From Vampirovibrio chlorellavorus (lineage in GTDB: Bacteria > Cyanobacteriota > Vampirovibrionia > Vampirovibrionales > Vampirovibrionaceae): DNA of 64,000 bases. This document shows positions 7,872-15,204 of this stretch, piece by piece. Under the pieces are notes generated by a model. It had not been told where the DNA came from. It saw only the letters and a program-made list of their open reading frames with translations, and did not search any database. How positions within the stretch are numbered: the stretch's first letter is position 1; each line of letters begins with the position of its first letter. Location of the stretch: NCBI GenBank assembly GCA_001858525.1, contig LAPX01000004.1, positions 434,001 through 498,000 on the forward strand, written 5' to 3'. Made by a program: the position numbers and the translations under genes.

Positions 7872-9374
7872 ATGGTAGCCACAAATACGTTTGATCCCAA
7901 GCAACTTCCAGCCCAAGCTTTTAATTGGGTGATGGAGCGCGTTCAAAAGATTGACTTGTTTGACGAGACTAAGGTGGACTTGCAATCGGAGTCTCCCTGG
8001 TACCAGTTGGGTGGGCTTTACTACCTTTGCTGGGTCATGGTTCTTATGACTGGCGTTATCTTGGTGGCCATTTATTTGCCCACCACGGCGCAAGCCTACA
8101 ACTCTGTAGATTTGCTCTCTCACAACCCGCTCGGGTCTATTCTGCGTGGGCTTCATAAATATAGTGGTGATGCCATGATTATTGCCGCCACTTTGCGGGT
8201 GTACCGTATGTGGTTTACCGCTGAATATAAGAACAAGGGTGAATTGACTTTTGTTTTGGGTATTTTGTTGCTGGTAATCGCTATGTACTCCGGTTTGAGT
8301 GGCTATTTGCTAATCTGGAACCAGCGTGCCTTTTGGGCGACCAAGGTATTCGCCACCTTCCCCACCTACTTGGATATTACCCCCGCCAACTGGGCTTGGC
8401 CTTGGGATTTTGCCCATTACAAAAGTTCCTGGCTGATTCCCAACATGATTGGTGCGGTGACCCAATTGATTGGTAACATTACTCACCAAGGTTTTAGTAC
8501 TTCCCAGATTCTGATGGGGGGTAGTTCCATTGGTCAGGCGACCATGACCCGGTTCTACTCACTGCACTTTGCCTTGTCCCTGATTCTGTTGGTCACTTCC
8601 GAAATCTACTTCTACAAAAATCGTTTGAACCGCATCAATCTGAAGAAGCCCTTGGTGTTCCTGGTGATTGCCATGCTGGTGTTCACGGCCATCATCTTCC
8701 CTGCGGAATCCGGTACACGGGCTAACCCAGAGGTTACTCCCCTGCCCATTCTGTCTGATTGGTACTTCTTGGCCTTGTACCAGTTGCTGAAGTACATGGA
8801 TCCTTACTGGGCCACCATTTGGACACTGGGTATTCCCTTTGTGACCATTGGCTTGACCTTGCTGGATTTTGGTCCTGAAAGAAACTGGTTAAAGCGCCCC
8901 TTGTTCACAACCATTGGCATTATGGCGGCGATTGAGTTTGTGGTGTTCTCCATGCTGATTATCGCCAACATGGCCAATATCGAAACCGATCCGCCTTACT
9001 GGTTCGCTCACCTGATTGCTATGATTACCATTGGTCAGTTCTGGCATTGGGCTATGTACAAACAGCGCTTGCCCATGACGGTTTGGGTCTTGTTCAATTT
9101 GGCTACCAGTGCGTTCTATCTCATCTTCTGGCACCTTGTGGTGGAAAACACCAAATTGGCTGGCGCTTTTGGCGGTCACAGCATGGTTGCCTGGTTTGAG
9201 ATGATGTTCCACGGGGCATCCGTTTCCATCAACTTCACCAACTTGTATTGGAGCATGTTGTGGTTAGGCTATGCCGTGGTTCAAATGCTGGTCGCTGGCT
9301 TCTTGTTCTGGATTGACCGGGCCCAGCGGGACGCTCGTTTGGGAGCTTTACAACCTGAAGGAGCCCGCGCTTAA
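7872..9374 (+). CDS. cytochrome b/b6-like protein lacking heme bH ligands
   Basis: A 500-residue membrane protein combining the N-terminal heme-binding bundle and the C-terminal (subunit IV-like) helices of cytochrome b. In helix B, LHKYSGD supplies His95, but the residue 14 further on, normally the second ligand, is Arg109. In helix D, His232 is present, but the expected second His is Tyr246 (with Phe247). Thus the bL pair (95/232) is kept while both bH ligands are missing. The Qo PEWY motif reads SDWY (295-298). The C-terminus has additional helices beyond residue 380. It directly abuts the Rieske gene and is likely its partner. The loss of bH ligands is read directly from the translation. 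Confidence 0.9.
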   Translation: MVATNTFDPKQLPAQAFNWVMERVQKIDLFDETKVDLQSESPWYQLGGLYYLCWVMVLMTGVILVAIYLPTTAQAYNSVDLLSHNPLGSILRGLHKYSGDAMIIAATLRVYRMWFTAEYKNKGELTFVLGILLLVIAMYSGLSGYLLIWNQRAFWATKVFATFPTYLDITPANWAWPWDFAHYKSSWLIPNMIGAVTQLIGNITHQGFSTSQILMGGSSIGQATMTRFYSLHFALSLILLVTSEIYFYKNRLNRINLKKPLVFLVIAMLVFTAIIFPAESGTRANPEVTPLPILSDWYFLALYQLLKYMDPYWATIWTLGIPFVTIGLTLLDFGPERNWLKRPLFTTIGIMAAIEFVVFSMLIIANMANIETDPPYWFAHLIAMITIGQFWHWAMYKQRLPMTVWVLFNLATSAFYLIFWHLVVENTKLAGAFGGHSMVAWFEMMFHGASVSINFTNLYWSMLWLGYAVVQMLVAGFLFWIDRAQRDARLGALQPEGARA

Positions 9375-9375
9375 T

Positions 9376-9705
9376 ATGTCCCGGCTGTCGCAGGAGCATG
9401 ATTTTGGTCCCAAGCCTTTAAACAAGGTGACTTGGTGGTTTTTCTTTCTCCTGGCCACTTTTGTTGCTTCGCTAGGCTTTCAGACTTTCAAGGTCTTTAC
9501 TTTGAACCCCAACTGGTTGAACGCTGGCTTGTGGCTCTTGGTAATGGTGCTTCTGTTCCAGTCCATTGGCATTTTGGCTTATGACAGCTATGTTCAGGAA
9601 AAGCACAAAGGTAACGTGCAAAAACCGGTAAAGTTATTTGATTGGATGATTCGGAAAGGTTTCTTACTGAGAATCAGTTCTGAGAAAAAAGGAAATAATC
9701 AATGA
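9376..9705 (+). CDS. unrecognised two-helix membrane protein of the respiratory cluster
   Basis: A 109-residue protein starting at the ATG (MSRLSQEHDF) one base after the cytochrome b stop; the longer track ORF merely reads back into that gene. Two hydrophobic segments (about residues 19-38 and 47-67) are followed by a basic C-terminal tail. No heme, Fe-S or catalytic motif is visible. Its stop overlaps the next gene by four bases (ATGA), so the two are translationally coupled. Probably an accessory subunit of the cytochrome b complex; that is context only. Confidence 0.75.
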   Translation: MSRLSQEHDFGPKPLNKVTWWFFFLLATFVASLGFQTFKVFTLNPNWLNAGLWLLVMVLLFQSIGILAYDSYVQEKHKGNVQKPVKLFDWMIRKGFLLRISSEKKGNNQ

Positions 9706-10013
9706 ATTCATCAAAAAACAATTGGAGAGATGTGCTCGCTCTGCTGATTGCCGTTGCCTCTTTGTTTGGGTTATGGGTCATGTTTAACGCTGAAGGCAGT
9801 GTCTGGCTGGTCAACCTGGTCGGCGGACAGCCCCAGGAGATCCTGAATCCTCTGGACATTTTCAAGCAGTTTCAAAGCGTTATTTTGCCAGGCCTGCAAA
9901 AGTACAGTTTTGCCATCGGTCTGATTTTGTTTGCCGTTAGTATTTCATACATTTTATTGGGCGCGCAGGAAGAAATTTCCACTGCGTTAGATGACCCAAA
10001 AACCAAGCAATAG
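9702..10013 (+). CDS. unrecognised two-helix membrane protein of the respiratory cluster
   Basis: A 103-residue protein with hydrophobic helices at about residues 10-40 and 62-86, a short extracytoplasmic loop and an acidic tail (EEISTALDD). No cofactor motif is seen. It overlaps the preceding gene by ATGA and lies 24 bases before the cytochrome b-ferredoxin fusion. The paired arrangement of two similar-sized two-helix proteins between two cytochrome b genes suggests they bridge or stabilise the complex. Confidence 0.75.
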   Translation: MNSSKNNWRDVLALLIAVASLFGLWVMFNAEGSVWLVNLVGGQPQEILNPLDIFKQFQSVILPGLQKYSFAIGLILFAVSISYILLGAQEEISTALDDPKTKQ

Positions 10014-10037
10014 ACGTGCTAAAAAGGAGTTAAGCCC

Positions 10038-11186
10038 GTGTATACCGAACCATTACAGAACGCCACACTCTGGCTGGAGAAAGGTTTAAACAAACTTTTT
10101 TCCCAAAAATATAACCCCTTCTATTACCACGGGGCTTTACCGAACTTCTTCATTTGGGCCCTGTTTATTTCCGGGTTGCTGTTGTTTGCCTACTACCAGC
10201 CAACATTGGCTACTGCCTATGCCTCGGTTCGCTACATCACCTTTGAATTGCCGTTTGGTAACCTGTTTCGTTCCATTCACCGCTATGCCAGCGATGGGAT
10301 GATGATTTTCGTGATGTTGCACATGTTCCGGGTCTGGTTTACGGATCGCTACCGGGAATATCGCATCGTCCCCTGGGTTACCGGGGTGGTTTTGCTGGTG
10401 ATTACTTTTATTCTGGGCTTGACCGGATACTTGCTGATCTGGGATCAGGAAGCGGTGACGCTGGCCAACATGACCTTCAACCTGGTTGGCAAAACGCCTT
10501 TCATCGGTACGGCCTTGGCTGAAGCCCTAATGGCTGGCAAGATGATTACCGACTACACCCTGACCCGCATGATGTTCCTGCACTTGGGTATTCCCTTGTT
10601 TATGATGTTCATGCTGTGGTTGCACTACCTGCGCATTACCCGCCCGGTTTCCGAACCGCCTTTGGCCTTGGTGGTCATGTTGTCCGGCGTGTTGTTTCTG
10701 GTGTCTGCCGCGTTCCCGGTCGGCTTGGGAACCTTGCAGAATATGGCTGATCCGGCTGCGGCGCCCTTGCTGACCGCTGTAAGCCCCAATGTGTATTTTG
10801 ATTTGTTGTACGCCTGGCCTCAGTATCTGGCGGCTCATAACGTGGCTCCCCTGTTGGTGGTCTTGCTGGTGATTGCCGTGCCGGTGGGTCTGTTGATTCT
10901 GCCCTACCTGCAAAAGAAAGCGCTGCGTGATCAGTTTGCGGTGGTTACCCGTGAAAATTGCACAGGTTGCTCTCTCTGCTATAACGATTGCCCCTATGAA
11001 GCCATTGAGATGGTGGATCGTGGTAACGACGGCACACGCTTCAAGCGTTTGGCTGTGGTTGACCCGGGACGTTGCGCCAACTGCGGTTTGTGCGTAGGTG
11101 CTTGTGCCTTCAAGGCCATTGAAATTCCCCGCCGGGATACCAACAATGTACTGGCTGAGATTGAAGCCGCTCTGACAGTTTCTTAA
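10038..11186 (+). CDS. cytochrome b N-terminal domain fused to a two-[4Fe-4S] ferredoxin domain
   Basis: A 382-residue fusion. Residues about 30-290 form a cytochrome b bundle with all four heme ligands (His81, His95, His182, His196), so it should hold both bL and bH. Residues 305-365 hold two ferredoxin motifs, Cys308/311/314/318 and Cys346/349/352/356, predicting two [4Fe-4S] clusters on the side following the last helix. This would let electrons pass between the b hemes and a soluble Fe-S partner. The start is GTG at 10038 with AAGGAG upstream. An MvhD-like gene follows 14 bases later. The domain reading is firm; the electron path is inferred. Confidence 0.92.
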   Translation: MYTEPLQNATLWLEKGLNKLFSQKYNPFYYHGALPNFFIWALFISGLLLFAYYQPTLATAYASVRYITFELPFGNLFRSIHRYASDGMMIFVMLHMFRVWFTDRYREYRIVPWVTGVVLLVITFILGLTGYLLIWDQEAVTLANMTFNLVGKTPFIGTALAEALMAGKMITDYTLTRMMFLHLGIPLFMMFMLWLHYLRITRPVSEPPLALVVMLSGVLFLVSAAFPVGLGTLQNMADPAAAPLLTAVSPNVYFDLLYAWPQYLAAHNVAPLLVVLLVIAVPVGLLILPYLQKKALRDQFAVVTRENCTGCSLCYNDCPYEAIEMVDRGNDGTRFKRLAVVDPGRCANCGLCVGACAFKAIEIPRRDTNNVLAEIEAALTVS

Positions 11187-11200
11187 TAAGGAAAGCGCTG

Positions 11201-11629
11201 ATGACTACTGAAAATCCTAAATTGATTGGCCTGGTCTGCGAGCGGAGCGTGGACTTTGAAGGTCACCTGGATGAAGATGGCAATATGCTGGATCATCCTT
11301 CGGTTAAAATCATTCGCGTCCCTTGCAGTGGCCAAATTCAGCCCGTTATGCTGGAAACCGCTCTAAAGAACGGTGCCAGCGGCACATTTGCCTTGGGCTG
11401 CCGCATGGGCGACTGCCACTACCGTGAAGGTAACAAGTTCTGCCGGGATCGCCTGACTGGCAAACGTATGCCTAAGCTGAAGCCCAGCGTGGACAAGCGT
11501 CGCGTTCAGGGCTACTGGCTTTCAGCGGTTGAATACGACAAGCTGAATGAGCTGGTGGGGCAGTTTGTTGAGGATTGCAAGTCCTTACCCACCCCGGAAG
11601 TAAAGTCCACCGCCAAGGCCGCCAAGTAG
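11201..11629 (+). CDS. MvhD/FlpD-family [2Fe-2S] electron-transfer protein
   Basis: A 142-residue protein matching the delta subunit (MvhD/FlpD) that links hydrogenase or formate dehydrogenase to heterodisulfide reductase. The family signature is present: Cys13 near the N-terminus, PCSG (Cys42), then LGCRMGDCHYREGN (Cys67 and Cys72), giving four likely [2Fe-2S] ligands; Cys81 is extra. No hydrogenase or HdrA gene is in the window. Its neighbour is a cytochrome b-ferredoxin fusion in an aerobic oxidase cluster, an atypical place for the family. It probably docks on that ferredoxin domain. Confidence 0.9.
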   Translation: MTTENPKLIGLVCERSVDFEGHLDEDGNMLDHPSVKIIRVPCSGQIQPVMLETALKNGASGTFALGCRMGDCHYREGNKFCRDRLTGKRMPKLKPSVDKRRVQGYWLSAVEYDKLNELVGQFVEDCKSLPTPEVKSTAKAAK

Positions 11630-11647
11630 CCATAGGAAGAGATTGAA

Positions 11648-11758
11648 ATGGAAGATCGCAAAGATATTTCTTTATTTATCAAATACGTTTGGTTTTATCT
11701 CTTCTACTTTGCCTTGATACTATTGATCGCTAGCTTTGGTATCATTGCAGAGAGTTAG
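11648..11758 (+). CDS. 36-residue single-helix membrane peptide
   Basis: A short ORF missed by the track: a charged N-terminus (MEDRKDIS), then one hydrophobic, aromatic-rich helix ending in AES. It has a GGAAGAG ribosome site and sits between the MvhD-like gene and the four-helix protein with tight spacing on both sides. Its composition is like the tiny accessory subunits of respiratory complexes. Function unknown. Confidence 0.6.
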   Translation: MEDRKDISLFIKYVWFYLFYFALILLIASFGIIAES

Positions 11759-11773
11759 TAGGAGAGATTGATT

Positions 11774-12238
11774 ATGTCTAATCACCCAGAGCATCACGAA
11801 GACCATCATTTTGACGTTACCACCGCTGGTGGCCGCTTTTCGTGGTTTTTTAAGGAGTTTTGGCCGATCATTTTGCCTGCTTCTTGCTTTCTGTTAATGA
11901 ACGCCATTCCCCTCACATTGTCCGGGATGATGCACAACTACTTCAGTTCCGCTGATGTGGTTTGGGGCGGTTATGGCCTGCTGTTGATTGTTGAATTCCT
12001 GGTAGCAGTGGCCATTGTGTGCCTGGTGCCCCATTTGCTGGGCGCTTACTTGCTGCTGTTGGCTGTTTACGGTTTGGTGACCGCTGAAAATGGTCATGCC
12101 TGGACTGCTGGCTTTGTCAGCGACGGCCATAATACCTGGATGATCAACACCATTTCCATTCTGTTTTTGACCTATGTAGCCATTGGAAACCTGGTGTTTC
12201 TGAACGCCTTGCGGAACCAAAGAAAAAGTCGCTTGTAA
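11774..12238 (+). CDS. unrecognised four-helix membrane protein, last gene of the respiratory cluster
   Basis: A 154-residue protein starting at the ATG after a GGAGAG ribosome site. The N-terminus is His/Glu-rich (NHPEHHEDHHF), which could bind metal. Four hydrophobic helices follow (about residues 25-50, 60-85, 88-105, 120-145). There is no conserved cofactor motif that I recognise. The size and helix count are compatible with a quinone-site or oxidase subunit III/IV-like accessory, but this is not established. Confidence 0.75.
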   Translation: MSNHPEHHEDHHFDVTTAGGRFSWFFKEFWPIILPASCFLLMNAIPLTLSGMMHNYFSSADVVWGGYGLLLIVEFLVAVAIVCLVPHLLGAYLLLLAVYGLVTAENGHAWTAGFVSDGHNTWMINTISILFLTYVAIGNLVFLNALRNQRKSRL

Positions 12239-12312
12239 GGCAAATCATCTTTGTGCTACAAATGTACCCTAAATAGTGTGTCCACGTGTATAACTAGGAG
12301 ATTCCCCTTTTT

Positions 12313-12630
12313 ATGGTTAAGATTCGTTTGAAGCGCCAGGGTCGCAAACATCGCCCCTTTTACCGGATTGTGGTTACCGATATTCGTAATCGCCGGGATG
12401 GCGCACCTTTGTCCGAGTTGGGGTATTACAATCCAATCTCCAAGGAGTTGAAACTGGACAAGCAAGCTGCTATGGACTGGATTCGTAAAGGCGCCCAACC
12501 CAGCGATACCGCTAAAAAGTTGATCGATAAAGCTGATGAAAACGGCAACTTGATTAAATTGGAAGTGGTCAAGCGTGACAAGCTTTCCAAAAAAGCTGCT
12601 GAAAAAGCCAAAGCGGTCGCTGCTGAATAA
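12313..12630 (+). CDS. rpsP: 30S ribosomal protein S16
   Basis: A 105-residue S16 with the characteristic N-terminus [20 protein letters not shown] and the [19 protein letters not shown] block. The lysine-rich tail is slightly longer than in short homologues. It assembles into the small ribosomal subunit. A TAGGAGA ribosome site precedes the ATG. A strong terminator follows, so the gene appears to end its transcription unit; none of its frequent partners (ffh, rimM, trmD) is adjacent. Confidence 0.97.
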   Translation: MVKIRLKRQGRKHRPFYRIVVTDIRNRRDGAPLSELGYYNPISKELKLDKQAAMDWIRKGAQPSDTAKKLIDKADENGNLIKLEVVKRDKLSKKAAEKAKAVAAE

Positions 12631-12660
12631 GTAGTCGCTTATCCCATCTACAAAGATTTA

Positions 12661-12688
12661 AAAAGAGGTCATTATTGGCCTCTTTTTT
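12661..12688 (+). terminator. rho-independent terminator after rpsP
   Basis: The stem AAAAGAGGTC pairs with GGCCTCTTTT around the loop ATTATT, with one G-T wobble, and is followed by a run of T. It begins 30 bases after the rpsP stop and separates rpsP from the convergent secreted-protein genes. Confidence 0.9.
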
Positions 12689-12744
12689 GCATGGATATTC
12701 TGATGTTACGCCTGTTGCACCAGCGGAAGACGCGTTAGTCTTGC

Positions 12745-13713
12745 TTAAGGGTTGGCGGCGGCGCTTTTTTGGGTTGCCTGTTCCAGGGCCGTAATGGCGG
12801 CAGGGCCAACCAAACCACTGAGCGCTACACGGCTGCTGTGAAAGCTTTGTTCGGCGCTTTGAACATCTTGCTTGGCGGATTCAACCAGCGATTGCATAAG
12901 TGGCTTTAACGCTTCGGAGGTGCTGCCACTGGCTTCGGCCTGATCGCCATATTTTTCAATCACACGCTCAGCTTCTTTGGCGATGGTTAAGCGTTCTTTG
13001 GCGTGTTTATAGTCGTAATACAGGGTGATGAGCTGGCTTTGTAGTTCTTCGACTTCCTTGGCCAAAATGACCATATCTGCGTCCGTGACCCTGGCTAAGG
13101 CGGGGTCGGTTGGGCTACCGGCCATCATATCCTGAATCATGCCAGAGCCAATCAGTCCGGCGGGTGTGCCGGTCCACATGCTGCCCGCCACACCACCCAG
13201 GTGCACCAGGCTTCCAATCATGCGTTTGGAAAAATTGTCGGCCTCAACCGGTTTACCCGTGGCATCCCGGCGAGACAGCTTTTCAATGGCGTAACGAATG
13301 GTTCCGCTGCGCTCAACGGCTGCTTCCCACAGCATGCCGATATCAGTCAGGGCCAGTTCTTCATCGTCTCGCACTTCGTTGTAGATGCCCTGATCTTCGC
13401 GTTGGATGGTGTCTGCCGCTTGGTTTAGTTGTTTGCGGGTTTCCACGTCCAGCCTCAGTGCGGTATCCGTAATGCTTTTGCGGGTGGCTTCATCGATGAC
13501 CGGTTTGGGTTCCTTCCGGTGTGAGGCCGTCTTGGGTTTGGTGGCGCTGTCATTGGCGGAGGCAGAAGTGGCGCTTTTTTTGGTGTCTGTTTTTGCGGGT
13601 TTAGCGGCCTGACTGACGGCACCATTGGCCAGCAATACCAGAATGAACCCCTGGATCAGCAAATATTTTGGGATCAGCAAATAGTTAGACCGGGTCTTGC
13701 GTTGGGTGCTCAT
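12745..13713 (-). CDS. exported protein of unknown function, paralogue of the upstream gene
   Basis: A 322-residue protein with a basic N-terminus and hydrophobic signal segment (about residues 12-35, ending SQAAKPA). A low-complexity Lys/Ser/Ala-rich linker (to about 70) is followed by a long, mostly helical region. It shares with the neighbour (13710-15002) the block LWEAAVERSGTIRYAIEKL, a glycine-rich segment and a long helix with Y-x-DYK, ending near LSGLVGPAAI. The spaced helices and LVGP ending recall TolC-type hairpins, but no barrel signature is visible. The start overlaps the neighbour stop by 4 bases. Function unknown. Confidence 0.75.
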   Translation of the reverse strand: MSTQRKTRSNYLLIPKYLLIQGFILVLLANGAVSQAAKPAKTDTKKSATSASANDSATKPKTASHRKEPKPVIDEATRKSITDTALRLDVETRKQLNQAADTIQREDQGIYNEVRDDEELALTDIGMLWEAAVERSGTIRYAIEKLSRRDATGKPVEADNFSKRMIGSLVHLGGVAGSMWTGTPAGLIGSGMIQDMMAGSPTDPALARVTDADMVILAKEVEELQSQLITLYYDYKHAKERLTIAKEAERVIEKYGDQAEASGSTSEALKPLMQSLVESAKQDVQSAEQSFHSSRVALSGLVGPAAITALEQATQKSAAANP

Positions 13714-15002
13714 TGCAGTACAAACTCTCCCGCTTCGGAGGGATCTTCAAGCTGCGAAATGGCCTGCGGCAGTTGCAGAGAATGATGTACATCACTCTCA
13801 TTCAACTGAGGCCCAATTTCCATGGGTTGCAAGGGGTCGTTGCTTTTCTGATTGTTCCGTGAATTTTGCTTGGGGGCACGGGTTTTAGCCGGCGGAAGTT
13901 CGGGGCCAATCATCTCGCTGGTTTTGGTCGTGTTGCTTTGCAGCATACTTTCCATGGGCGATGGGCCGATTAACTCCTGATTTTGCGGAGTATTCTCATT
14001 CAGCTTATTGGGCAGATTACTCGGCTCAATGCTCGGGGTGGTCATGGCTGTGGTGGCGTTTTCTGGCACGTGTACAGCCAGTTCTAAGCGCTGAACGGCT
14101 TCTGGGCCAGCCAGTCGCTCCAGTTGCAGACGGTTCAGCTTGGCTTTTTGTCGCAAGTCGGTTTCGCTCAGTAACGCCTGGTAATAGGCAGATCCTGCGG
14201 CCATAATGGCCAAATCATTCTTGGAGGTTAGTGCCTTTGAGTATAAAAGGTTGTTCTTGGCGGTAATGGCATGACTTTGTGCCAGAATTTGCAGGGTATT
14301 TTTGTAATCCTGATAGCTGTGGATGAGCCGGAGCTTGAGTTGATCGATTAGCCCGGCCAACTGAATTTGTTCGGTGGCGGATAAGCTGTTCGGATTGACC
14401 TGGGTTTTGCCGTTCACCATGTTCTGTAAGGCATTGCCCACGGCCATACTGCCCATGTTCTGGTACATGCCGCTACCCGGAAGCATGGCAGGCACCATGG
14501 TGGCCCCGGAAATCAGCATGTTCAGGGTCTTGGTCATAAATCGGCTGGACTGTTTGGTTTGTAAATCAGTCGGCGTGGCCAGCTTTTCCAGGGAGAACCG
14601 GATGACCGGGTTCTTTTCCACGGTGGCTTCCCACAGCGATTCTAAATCCGCTTCATCGATTTTTCGCTGGATTTCCAGCAGATTCTCTAACTGGGTGGTT
14701 TTAATTTGGGCGCTGATGTCGGTATCCAGCTTTTCCACTTTGGGAGTAGCATGCAGGATGGGCGTTTGCACTGCGGATAAAGCCACCGGCTCCATGGGGT
14801 CCTCGGTGGCGGTTTGGGCTTGCTCGACCAAACGGGCGTTAATGGTGGCTACCGGGGGTAAAAAATCTCGCTGAATGGCAGGCGTTGAACCCCCTGCCAG
14901 TGCCTGACCTGCGGTGAGCGCTCCCAAGGCAATGCTAGCAGCCAATCCAATGGTCAGGTGTTGCGTAAAAAGCCAAGCTGTCGACGGCTTACGATACTTC
15001 AT
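13710..15002 (-). CDS. exported protein of unknown function, tandem paralogue
   Basis: A 430-residue protein. The ATG at 15002 is preferred to the TTG used by the ORF track because it begins a clean signal peptide (MKYRKPSTAWLF, cleavage near GQALAGG) with AAGG upstream. The core (about 105-290) carries LWEATVEKNPVIRFSLEKL, a Gly/Met-rich segment and helices with YQDYK, parallel to its neighbour. The C-terminal 100 residues are low-complexity, rich in Pro, Asn and Ser, and repeat the element IGP three times (LIGPSP, MIGPEL, EIGPQL). A structural envelope role is possible but not shown. Confidence 0.75.
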   Translation of the reverse strand: MKYRKPSTAWLFTQHLTIGLAASIALGALTAGQALAGGSTPAIQRDFLPPVATINARLVEQAQTATEDPMEPVALSAVQTPILHATPKVEKLDTDISAQIKTTQLENLLEIQRKIDEADLESLWEATVEKNPVIRFSLEKLATPTDLQTKQSSRFMTKTLNMLISGATMVPAMLPGSGMYQNMGSMAVGNALQNMVNGKTQVNPNSLSATEQIQLAGLIDQLKLRLIHSYQDYKNTLQILAQSHAITAKNNLLYSKALTSKNDLAIMAAGSAYYQALLSETDLRQKAKLNRLQLERLAGPEAVQRLELAVHVPENATTAMTTPSIEPSNLPNKLNENTPQNQELIGPSPMESMLQSNTTKTSEMIGPELPPAKTRAPKQNSRNNQKSNDPLQPMEIGPQLNESDVHHSLQLPQAISQLEDPSEAGEFVLQ

Positions 15003-15204
15003 GGTGTGATTCGCCTTGTTGTTACTGGCTGGCGCCAAAGAGAACCCTATAAGACATTATCCCAATAAAACCAAGGTATGGCGACCAATTTCTGAAGGGC
15101 CGTTGAAACTTTGTAAAAGTTAACACGCCTCAGTCGTTCATCGTCAATTTTGCAGAGTGATAACCTTGAGCAATGACGCTCTGAGGACCAGACGGTTCCC
15201 TACG

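Noticed and set aside
13110-13612. Plus-strand ORFs overlapping the exported paralogue genes
   Set aside because: The minus-strand genes have signal peptides, a four-base overlap and mutual homology; the plus ORFs have none of these.
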